Below, piece after piece: positions 45,341 to 52,857 of a DNA stretch of 61,555 bases; position 1 is the stretch's first letter; every line of letters begins with the position of its first letter. Made by a program: the position numbers and the translations under genes. A model generated the notes under the pieces. It did no database searches. It was not told the origin of the DNA and was given only the letters and a program-made list of their open reading frames with translations. Source of the stretch: Cochlodiniinecator piscidefendens (lineage in GTDB: Bacteria > Pseudomonadota > Alphaproteobacteria > Rhodobacterales > Rhodobacteraceae); contig NZ_JAAOIE010000012.1 of assembly GCF_011326755.1 (NCBI RefSeq), positions 1 through 61,555 on the forward strand. The letters run 5' to 3'.

Positions 45341-45461
45341 GGGGGATCCTCCTAAAAGCGATTCCGATAGGTGCCTTCCGAAATGGACAGGCGTTACATG
45401 AACCGGACCCACATTTGGCATCCGGTAAACTTCATGTATGTCTGGAAAATACGCTTTCAAG
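45341..45461 (-). promoter_or_regulatory. Heat-shock (RpoH-type) promoter and candidate ROSE thermometer before hsp20
   Basis: On the minus strand CTTG (45458-45461), 17 nt, then CATACAT (45434-45440) matches the spacing of alphaproteobacterial sigma-32 promoters. The following leader of about 90 nt ends in TCGCT-TTT-AGGA (45347-45361 region), in which the bases around AGGAGG can pair with UCGCU: the ROSE-element signature that hides the ribosome binding site until heating. The promoter sits just past the stop of the protease gene. Confidence 0.55.
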
Positions 45462-45471
45462 CCCTGCCCAG

Positions 45472-46296
45472 TTACGGCCTCACAAATCGCGCACCAGTGC
45501 TATTCAATTGGGAATTCATCCGCAACCTGCGAGGTTGCGTCGAGGTTTGCGTCACGGCTGTCACATCCGTCTGCAATTCCGCCATCATCTGATCCATCAA
45601 CCCTTCGACTGATGTACCGATAGAAACGTCTTGCCCTCGGATATCAGCCATTGCTGAAATCACCGACACAATACGCAATTCGCCATTTTGCACTTCAAAC
45701 ACAGGCGCGCCAGATGAACCCGGTTCAATATCACATGACATGATCAATGTGGCGAACTGACGGCGTAGCACCTGACAACGTTCCTGCAAACTTAGGGTAT
45801 CAGCACGATCTCGGCCATAGGACGCTACGCCAATTTCAGCGCCCTGCGCTGGCTTTGCACCCAACAAAAATGGGGTCACAGTCACGTTTTCAATTGGGCT
45901 TTCGAGACGAACCAGCGCCAAATCATAGTTTAACGCCGGACGCACATCCGTCGTAAAACGGTAATGCTCGTGCACAGAAATATTCACGGCACGACGATAA
46001 GCTGTCGGGCGTCCGTTGCGTAAGCCCGCCGCAAATTCAATATCATGTGCTGGACGCAACACCCCTGTCGAACGATCAAACAAACAATGTGCAGCCGTCA
46101 AAACCAAATCCGGTTCAATAAGCGCACCTGAGCAGATGCTGTTGCTGCCAATATTCAGCCGTCCAACCGCATCCCATTGCCGGCTTTGATCACTGGTTCT
46201 CAAGCTTTGCAAACCACTGTTTTGAGCAACAGCAGGCATAGCGAGGAACGCTATAAAAAATCCTAAAACTGCACATAACTTAATGATCAACTGCAT
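45472..46296 (-). CDS. Secreted trypsin-like serine protease
   Basis: A 274-residue exported protease of the S1 family. A signal peptide (residues 1-24, cleaved after AVA) precedes the chymotrypsin fold. The catalytic triad is visible: His in LVLTAAHCLF, Asp in NYDLALVRLE and Ser in EPGSSGAPVF. The ATG at 46296 follows GGAGGG at correct spacing; upstream in-frame starts lack this. The C-terminal 60 residues extend beyond the catalytic domain without recognised motif. It stands as a single gene. Confidence 0.9.
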   Translation of the reverse strand: MQLIIKLCAVLGFFIAFLAMPAVAQNSGLQSLRTSDQSRQWDAVGRLNIGSNSICSGALIEPDLVLTAAHCLFDRSTGVLRPAHDIEFAAGLRNGRPTAYRRAVNISVHEHYRFTTDVRPALNYDLALVRLESPIENVTVTPFLLGAKPAQGAEIGVASYGRDRADTLSLQERCQVLRRQFATLIMSCDIEPGSSGAPVFEVQNGELRIVSVISAMADIRGQDVSIGTSVEGLMDQMMAELQTDVTAVTQTSTQPRRLRMNSQLNSTGARFVRP

Positions 46297-46356
46297 CGCG
46301 CCCTCCAACATTTCCATAAAGAGGTACACACAAGGTGCGGCAAGAATAGGGCAGGA

Positions 46357-47679
46357 TTATCGCAAAACGGGTACCTTGGGGTGTTCAGCGGCTTTCGCGG
46401 ATAGTGCCGAAGGTTCAGCCCCCCCCAAAGCCCAATCGAGCAATTCTACGGTATGTACAATTGGTACGTCGGTCCCTGAACCGATCTGCATCATACATCC
46501 AATATTTCCGGCGGCGATGACATCAGGTGATTTCGCCTCCAGAGTGTTGACTTTACGTCGTTTCAACTCAGATGAAATTTCAGGTTGCATCAGATTATAA
46601 GTGCCTGCTGACCCGCAACATAGATGTGGATCTGAAGGTTCAAGAACCGTGAACCCTGCCCTTTTCAAAAGCGTTTTAGGATGGGTTTTAATCTGCTGCC
46701 CATGCTGCAAAGAGCAAGCTGCGTGATAGGCGACCCGCATGTCTTTGGCGGTGCTTTCAGGCATGTCTAACTGAATAATGATTTCCGATACATCCGCAGC
46801 CATAGCCGAAACTGCGGCGGCATCCTGTGCAAGGGCGTCGTTGCGAAACATATGACCATAATCTTTCACAGTAGTTCCGCAGCCGGAGGTATTGATCACA
46901 ATGGCGTCTAGGCCATTGGCCCGTTTTTCGGCCATAACCGCCCGGATGTTTTTTGCGGCGGCTGCATGGCTTTCACCTTCACGCCCCATGTGGTGGGTGA
47001 GCGCCCCGCAACACCCCATACCATCTACAATCACAACCTCGGCCCCTAACCGTTTAAGCAATCGGATCGTCGCATCGTTGATGTCTGTATTCAGAGCCTT
47101 TTGCGCGCATCCCGTCATCAACGCGACGCGCATTTTCTTTGCTCCAACCGCTGAAAACACCTGCGGATCATCATTTCGGCTAACCGGCGGGATTTGCTTT
47201 GGTGTCATATCAAGCATCGCCCGCAAGCGCGGATCAGGTAAAAACCGTTTAAGTGGACGCGCAATTTTTGCCCCCAACAGAGCAAGACGAAACCGACCTG
47301 GATAAGGCAGTATTTTGGCCAAGCTCCACCGCAACAACCGATCCATTAACGGGCGTTTGTATGTGTTTTCGATATGCACACGGGCATGATCCACCAGATG
47401 CATATAATGCACGCCCGAAGGGCAAGTTGTCATACACGCCAAACACGATAAGCAGCGATCAACATGCTTTACTGTTTTTTCGTCAGCTGGCCGCCCAGTT
47501 TCCAACATTTCTTTAATGAGGTAAATCCGCCCTCTCGGGCTGTCCAATTCATCCCCCAACACCTGATACGTTGGGCAAGTCGCCGTACAAAACCCGCAAT
47601 GCACACAGGCACGCAAAATTTCATTTGACCGGGCAAGCGCTGGAATTTCTAACTGTTCTGGCGTGAAATGTGTTTGCAT
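46357..47679 (-). CDS. glcF: Glycolate oxidase iron-sulfur subunit
   Basis: A 440-residue subunit of membrane-associated glycolate dehydrogenase that passes electrons from the GlcD/GlcE flavoproteins. Two 4Fe-4S sites are visible near the N-terminus: CVHCGFCTATCPTYQ and CLSCLACMTTCPSG. Two CCG-type cysteine-rich domains follow (GMGCCGALTHH and LCCGSAGTYNLM) with a C-terminal CCG-like element. It is 3 bp from glcE, last of the glcDEF run. Confidence 0.95.
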   Translation of the reverse strand: MQTHFTPEQLEIPALARSNEILRACVHCGFCTATCPTYQVLGDELDSPRGRIYLIKEMLETGRPADEKTVKHVDRCLSCLACMTTCPSGVHYMHLVDHARVHIENTYKRPLMDRLLRWSLAKILPYPGRFRLALLGAKIARPLKRFLPDPRLRAMLDMTPKQIPPVSRNDDPQVFSAVGAKKMRVALMTGCAQKALNTDINDATIRLLKRLGAEVVIVDGMGCCGALTHHMGREGESHAAAAKNIRAVMAEKRANGLDAIVINTSGCGTTVKDYGHMFRNDALAQDAAAVSAMAADVSEIIIQLDMPESTAKDMRVAYHAACSLQHGQQIKTHPKTLLKRAGFTVLEPSDPHLCCGSAGTYNLMQPEISSELKRRKVNTLEAKSPDVIAAGNIGCMMQIGSGTDVPIVHTVELLDWALGGAEPSALSAKAAEHPKVPVLR

Positions 47680-47681
47680 GA

Positions 47682-48800
47682 TTACCCCATCAACCCCGGA
47701 TTAAATATACCCCGTGGATCAAATTTCTGCCGCAGACCTTCACTCAAACGCGTCACAATTGCATTTTCAGGTTCAAAGGATGGGAAAGCATCCCCCCGAA
47801 CGAGTGTGCTGTACCCTTCGATCCCCTTTAGTATCTGACGAAGATCAACATCTTCGGGGGCCAAAGTCCAAACGAGTCCGCCCCCCCAATCCACCACATG
47901 TTCGTAGTCACTTTTCCCGACGACAGATATCATATCCGTCGGCTTCACTGAGGTCCGCCAAACATTTCCTACTTTATCACCAAAGGGCGATACGTTTCTG
48001 ACGCTCTGCCATATCTGTTGGTTTTCCTCATGATCCAAGATCACCTTGGGCGCAGGGAACTCAGCAAATGTTTTTTGCAACTCTCCTAGCCGATATTTAA
48101 CGGAATTCTCGAGCCCCTCAACGCGAATAAAAGTCCAAGAACTTTCGTCGCGATTTCCCCAACCTTCAGGTAAACGAGCAGCACCGGTAATATCATATGG
48201 CGACCCCAAAGCACCTGAGAATACCTTAAGCGCCGCAGCCCACCCAAGACCACTCCAGGCTAAGGTCCCAGTGCATTCCGGGATGGCCTGCACTTTAAGC
48301 GACACTTCGGTTACAACGCCCAGTGTTCCCCTGCTTCCTGCCATCAGTTTTACGAGGTCATAGCCAGTGACATTTTTCATCACCCGTCCGCCATTTTTCA
48401 AAATACGCCCGGCCCCATCGACAAAACGAACACCCAGAAGAGAATCCCTGCAGGCCCCTGCTTGAATGCGGCGCGGCCCCGATACGTTTGCGGCTACAGC
48501 ACCACCAATAGTAGGTTCACCAGATGTGCTAAGCAGCCCCCGATGGTCCATCGGCTCAAATGCTAAACGCTGCCGTTCTGCGGCCAACACACGATTAATT
48601 TCTGCAATGGGTGTACCCGCTTGTGCCACCAACGTCAGAGCGCCGGGTTCATAAAGTGACACACCAGACAACCCAGCCACCGACAAAGTTTTGTCAGCCG
48701 TTACTAAATCTTTGCTCCGCGTACCACCACCAACAATCTGCAATGGGCCAGCCGTGGACTGTACGATTTCAACCACAGACTTCTCATCAATAGGTTTCAT
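47682..48800 (-). CDS. glcE: Glycolate oxidase FAD-binding subunit GlcE
   Basis: A 372-residue FAD-binding subunit of glycolate dehydrogenase. The PCMH-type FAD domain shows LQIVGGGTRSKDL, STSGEPTIGGAVAANVSGPRRIQAGACRD and VTGYDLVKLMAGSRGTLGVVTEVSLKV. The C-terminus ends RQKFDPRGIFNPGL. It lies between glcD and glcF. Confidence 0.94.
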   Translation of the reverse strand: MKPIDEKSVVEIVQSTAGPLQIVGGGTRSKDLVTADKTLSVAGLSGVSLYEPGALTLVAQAGTPIAEINRVLAAERQRLAFEPMDHRGLLSTSGEPTIGGAVAANVSGPRRIQAGACRDSLLGVRFVDGAGRILKNGGRVMKNVTGYDLVKLMAGSRGTLGVVTEVSLKVQAIPECTGTLAWSGLGWAAALKVFSGALGSPYDITGAARLPEGWGNRDESSWTFIRVEGLENSVKYRLGELQKTFAEFPAPKVILDHEENQQIWQSVRNVSPFGDKVGNVWRTSVKPTDMISVVGKSDYEHVVDWGGGLVWTLAPEDVDLRQILKGIEGYSTLVRGDAFPSFEPENAIVTRLSEGLRQKFDPRGIFNPGLMG

Positions 48801-48840
48801 ATTTGTCTTCTCGGTGGAAAGGTTACATTGAAGTGAGACG

Positions 48841-50283
48841 TCACGATTGCACCGGCATTCGACGTGTTTGGCTGGCTTCTAACGGAAATACTTTCGCCGG
48901 GTTAAGCAACCAATCAGGGTCAAACACATCCTTCACAGCCATCTGGATATCCAGATCATTGGGCGCGTATTGATCAATCATCAAATCGCGTTTTTCAATT
49001 CCAACACCGTGTTCCCCTGTCAGGCAACCGCCGACCTCAACACAAAGCCGCAATATGTCTGCGCCGAATGCTTCACATAGTTCCAGATCCCCTGGCTTAT
49101 TCGCATCAAACAAAATCAGCGGATGCATATTGCCATCGCCTGCATGAAAAACGTTGCCGACGTCCAGACCGTATTCTTTGCTCATCTCGCCAATACGCCG
49201 CAACACAAAAGGGAGCTCAGTAACCGGGATTGTTCCGTCCAGGCACATGTAATCATTGATCTGCCCCATCGCGCCAAATGCCGACTTACGCCCAAGCCAT
49301 ATTCGCGCGCTTTCCTCAGAGGATTTGCTCTCGCGTAATTCAACAGGGTTATGGCGACGGGCAATTTCGACAATCCGGGCCAATTGATCGTCGATCTCTG
49401 CTTCTGAGCCTTCGACCTCAACGATCAGCAATGCCTCTACATCCGGGTATCCGGCCCCTGCAAAGGCTTCGGTCGCGCGAATGCAAGGGCGATCCATAAA
49501 TTCAATGGCAACGGGCAGAATACCGGCTTTGATGATGTCCGAAACACAGGTCCCAGCAATTTCGTTATCGTCAAACCCCATAAGGATCGGGCGCGCGCCC
49601 TCTGGCTTTCGCAAAATGCGTAATGTGGCTTCGGTAACGACACCCAACTGCCCTTCAGACCCGCAGATCACCCCAAGCAAATCAAGTCCGGCTGCGTCTA
49701 AGTGCGCCCCACCGATTTCGACAATGTCACCATTCATAAGCACCAGTGTAACGCCCATCAAATTGTTGGTCGTAACTCCATATTTCAAACAATGCGCCCC
49801 ACCTGAGTTCATTGCGATATTTCCAGCAATCGCACAGGCAAGTTGGCTAGAAGGATCAGGCGCGTAGAAAAAATCTTCGCCCTCAACAGCCCCAGTTACA
49901 GCAAGGTTGGTACGACCAGTTTGTACACGCACAAATCTATTTTCGTAATCTGTTTCTAACACTTCGTTCATCCGGGCCACACCCAAAATCACACTATCAG
50001 CAGTTGGCAAAGCCCCCCCTGCCAATGACGTGCCAGCCCCACGCGGCACAACTGGTACCCCTTCTTCCGAACAAATCTTCAGGATCTGAGAAACCTCATG
50101 TGTTGTTCGCGGCAACACAGCACAAAGAGGCGCACAACGATATGCCGTCAACGCGTCGCATTCATAAGCACGGGTTTCTTCTGGTGCGTCAATCACGGCA
50201 TCCGACGGTAATACGGACCGGAGTCGCCGTACGATCTGCGCCTTGCGGCCTATGACCTCGGTATTTGGGGCAGGCATGTCCAA
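48841..50283 (-). CDS. glcD: Glycolate oxidase subunit GlcD (FAD-linked)
   Basis: The 480-residue flavoprotein that oxidises glycolate to glyoxylate. Visible are VPRGAGTSLAGGALPTADS and GVVTEATLRILRKPEGA of the FAD domain, ICGSEGQLG, and the C-terminal GDGNMHPLILFD plus GGCLTGEHGVGIEKR, a motif of GlcD/FAD oxidases. The start is TTG at 50283: AGGAG lies 7 nt upstream, whereas the ATG six bases later would be 13 nt away. It heads glcDEF and is preceded by an inverted-repeat operator. Confidence 0.95.
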   Translation of the reverse strand: MDMPAPNTEVIGRKAQIVRRLRSVLPSDAVIDAPEETRAYECDALTAYRCAPLCAVLPRTTHEVSQILKICSEEGVPVVPRGAGTSLAGGALPTADSVILGVARMNEVLETDYENRFVRVQTGRTNLAVTGAVEGEDFFYAPDPSSQLACAIAGNIAMNSGGAHCLKYGVTTNNLMGVTLVLMNGDIVEIGGAHLDAAGLDLLGVICGSEGQLGVVTEATLRILRKPEGARPILMGFDDNEIAGTCVSDIIKAGILPVAIEFMDRPCIRATEAFAGAGYPDVEALLIVEVEGSEAEIDDQLARIVEIARRHNPVELRESKSSEESARIWLGRKSAFGAMGQINDYMCLDGTIPVTELPFVLRRIGEMSKEYGLDVGNVFHAGDGNMHPLILFDANKPGDLELCEAFGADILRLCVEVGGCLTGEHGVGIEKRDLMIDQYAPNDLDIQMAVKDVFDPDWLLNPAKVFPLEASQTRRMPVQS

Positions 50284-50300
50284 TGGGGCGCTCCTTTAAT

Positions 50301-50325
50301 TATTGGTAATAAAATATAACCAATT
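50301..50325. promoter_or_regulatory. Operator-like inverted repeat before glcD
   Basis: TATTGGTAA-N7-TAACCAATT: two 9-bp half-sites with two mismatched pairs, 17 bp upstream of the glcD start codon (TTG, 50283). Its half-sites and 7-nt spacer match the perfect repeat in front of lldD (17664-17688). GlcC/LldR-type GntR regulators bind such TTGGT/ACCAA palindromes. Confidence 0.72.
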
Positions 50326-50453
50326 TAGAGAACGCGGCAAGCCCTAGTTTACTGAACCCCACACTTCCGTGTGATTCAATCAAAACGCTCTTGCTGATCA
50401 TCCAGAAAACTTTGCACAAATCACATACTTGTCCAGTTAGGAAGTGAAACCAA

Positions 50454-50807
50454 ATGAAATACGCATCGCTCTTTCTTATAATGTCTATGACATCAGTATC
50501 GGCAGATCCTGCCGTTGTTGAAGATATTGCAGCTGAAAAAAACGCCAGTGGATGGCGATTTGACGTTACGCTGCGCCATGCTGACACAGGATGGGATGAC
50601 TACGCAGACGGGTGGCGCGTTGAAGCGGAAGGCGGCACAGTTTTGGGTACCCGCGTTTTGGGCCATCCTCATGTGAACGAACAACCCTTTACCCGGTCAC
50701 AATCTGGAATAGAAATTCCCACTGCTGCGCAGCAAGTGTTTATCCGCACTCGTACACTAACGGGGGGGTGGGCTGAAACCACGACGCCCTTTTTGATTGA
50801 TCGCTAA
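50454..50807 (+). CDS. Hypothetical periplasmic protein
   Basis: A 117-residue exported protein: signal peptide at residues 1-17 (SLFLIMSMTSVSA) and a small beta-rich domain with WRFDVTLRHADTGWDDYADGWRV and a tyrosine/histidine-rich centre (GHPHVNEQPF). I do not recognise a named family, but the sequence has the character of a conserved periplasmic protein. It is convergent with the VWA-like membrane gene and overlaps its stop by 4 bp. Confidence 0.68.
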   Translation: MKYASLFLIMSMTSVSADPAVVEDIAAEKNASGWRFDVTLRHADTGWDDYADGWRVEAEGGTVLGTRVLGHPHVNEQPFTRSQSGIEIPTAAQQVFIRTRTLTGGWAETTTPFLIDR

Positions 50808-52852
50808 CGGCGCCCTTCCCGCATCCAACCTGCTATCATCAATCCAACCGCGATCAACAGAAACAACCATGCAGGTAAAGCGGGGCGAATAACGACATCG
50901 GTGGTTAAATAAGCTCCCTTCGGCGTCAGCCCAATCCAACCACGTCCGGCGGCTGGCCGCCCAGCGCGGACATTTCGTAAATTTGGCATCCCCTCTTCCA
51001 TGCCAATCATTCCGCCACGCATCACTGCAACAATCGGTGTCAATGCATCGTCAGATGCAATCGTGTCTACAAACTCGCGCGGCGCAGACGGCCCAAGGAC
51101 AACGACTGCATCTTCGATACCGTCGCTCAGGCGATACAGCCCCACAACCGGTCCATCAAAAACCACCTCATATTGTCCGGGCGAAACCTGTGTCAGTGGC
51201 CTAACCACGACCGCCCCATCAGGCAGCGTGATTTCAACGTCAGGTACGCTTTCCTCTAACGTGCGGCGCACAATTGTCATCGACTGACCACGAACCTCCG
51301 CCCAAAGCGCTTCTTCTTCCAGTTCCGGCTCCTTCATCATCCAATGGGCCAACCGTCGCAACAATTCTGCCTGTGGGCCGCCACCTTCGAACCCGCGCGA
51401 CCAAAGCCAACTGTGATCAGATGCCAAAAGCGCAACGCGCCCCTCTCCGACACGATCAAGAACAAGCAAAGGTTGCCCATCAACACCCGTCATAATCGTC
51501 TGACCGCGTTCGGGTGCAGACAATTGAATCAGCCGGAACCAACGCCCCCAATCCGTCAGTCCCTCCATCAAATCTTCGGTCACCGGATGGCGCGACCCAA
51601 TTTCTGAAACTTCGGGGCGATACCCCTCTTCAAAAACTCGCGCTGTTGGGGCCGCAGGTAATACATCCGCCAGCGCCGAATGATAAAGACTATTGGCCGT
51701 CGCAAAATCTGGCCCAGCCGCAACCAAAACCGCTCCGCCGCGCTCAACATATCGCGCAACATTATCCAGATAGGCCGAAGGTAAAATGCCCCGCAATTGA
51801 TACCTGTCAAATATGATAAGGTCAAAATCATCAATCTTGTCCAGAAACAGTTCGCGGGTTGGAAATGCGATCAACGACAGTTCATTAACCGGAACGCCAT
51901 CTTGTTTTTCCGGAGGCCGCAAGATGGTAAAATGTACGAGATCAACGGAACTGTCAGATTTTAACAAATTGCGCCAAGTTCGTTCGCCCGGATGCGGCTC
52001 CCCAGAGACAAGCAACACCCGAAGGCGATCTCTAACGCCATTAATCTGCACCAAAGCTGTATTATTACGGTCGGTCAGCTCAAGACCCTGAGCTGCCGTC
52101 GTAAATTGAATGGTGTTCATTCCGCCGTGCGGCAACATAACGGGTACATCCAGATCAACACCTATAGGCACACGAAACGCCAGAGGGGCCTCACCGTTGA
52201 TGGAAACCTGAACTTCTGCCTCCCGTTCCGGCAAAGGAGGTGCACCCATATCGTCGATACGCAATGTCAGAGTAACTTCTTCCCCCAAAATGGCATACCC
52301 CGGCGCGTTGCGTATGCTGAGGCGTCGATCCCAATCGTCGGCAAACCCGCTTCGCAATAAATGCACCGGGGCAGACAATGACGGCATAGCGTCAACGTCA
52401 TGGATCAATCCATCGCTCAACACCACGACGCCAGCCAACCGCGATTGAGGAATATCTGCAAGCGCAGTGGTAATCGCCGCCGCAAGCAAACTACCTTGAT
52501 CCCCATCACTGTCACCAAACCGAACAACATGCAGATCCGTATTTGAGCGACCAGATATGCGGCGACTGAGATCGTTCAATGCCTCTTCGGTTTGGGCTTC
52601 GCGCCCACCGATGCGTTGGCTGGATGTGTCATCCACAACTACAAGAACGATATCGTTTAGGGTGTCCCGCTCTTCCTGCTGCAGCGCAGGGTTTGCAATG
52701 GCGCATACTAACACAAGCGCTGCAAAGCCACGCCACCAAACGCCAGCTAACCCGCGCCAAAACGCAAAAAACACAGTCAGGATTGCCAAACCTATACAGG
52801 CAATAAGCATTGGCAACGAAACCAGCGGGTCAAAGATAATGTCATTTATCAT
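50804..52852 (-). CDS. Membrane protein with VWA-like and amidotransferase-like regions
   Basis: A 682-residue inner-membrane protein, last of a MoxR-DUF58-DUF4159 cluster. Two N-terminal helices (about 14-32, 37-52) and one C-terminal helix (PAWLFLLIAVGLMIAGW) anchor it. Between them lie a von Willebrand A-like strand (VLVVVDDTSSQRIG) with DxTxS and a later LSDGLIHD as possible metal-site residues, and a class I amidotransferase-like fold (LRVLLVSGEPHPGERTW, then VERGGAVLVAAGPDF) without a catalytic cysteine. Function is unknown; clusters of this kind are linked to envelope stress or metal-chelatase-like ATPases. Confidence 0.75.
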   Translation of the reverse strand: MINDIIFDPLVSLPMLIACIGLAILTVFFAFWRGLAGVWWRGFAALVLVCAIANPALQQEERDTLNDIVLVVVDDTSSQRIGGREAQTEEALNDLSRRISGRSNTDLHVVRFGDSDGDQGSLLAAAITTALADIPQSRLAGVVVLSDGLIHDVDAMPSLSAPVHLLRSGFADDWDRRLSIRNAPGYAILGEEVTLTLRIDDMGAPPLPEREAEVQVSINGEAPLAFRVPIGVDLDVPVMLPHGGMNTIQFTTAAQGLELTDRNNTALVQINGVRDRLRVLLVSGEPHPGERTWRNLLKSDSSVDLVHFTILRPPEKQDGVPVNELSLIAFPTRELFLDKIDDFDLIIFDRYQLRGILPSAYLDNVARYVERGGAVLVAAGPDFATANSLYHSALADVLPAAPTARVFEEGYRPEVSEIGSRHPVTEDLMEGLTDWGRWFRLIQLSAPERGQTIMTGVDGQPLLVLDRVGEGRVALLASDHSWLWSRGFEGGGPQAELLRRLAHWMMKEPELEEEALWAEVRGQSMTIVRRTLEESVPDVEITLPDGAVVVRPLTQVSPGQYEVVFDGPVVGLYRLSDGIEDAVVVLGPSAPREFVDTIASDDALTPIVAVMRGGMIGMEEGMPNLRNVRAGRPAAGRGWIGLTPKGAYLTTDVVIRPALPAWLFLLIAVGLMIAGWMREGRR

Positions 52853-52857
52853 ATCGT

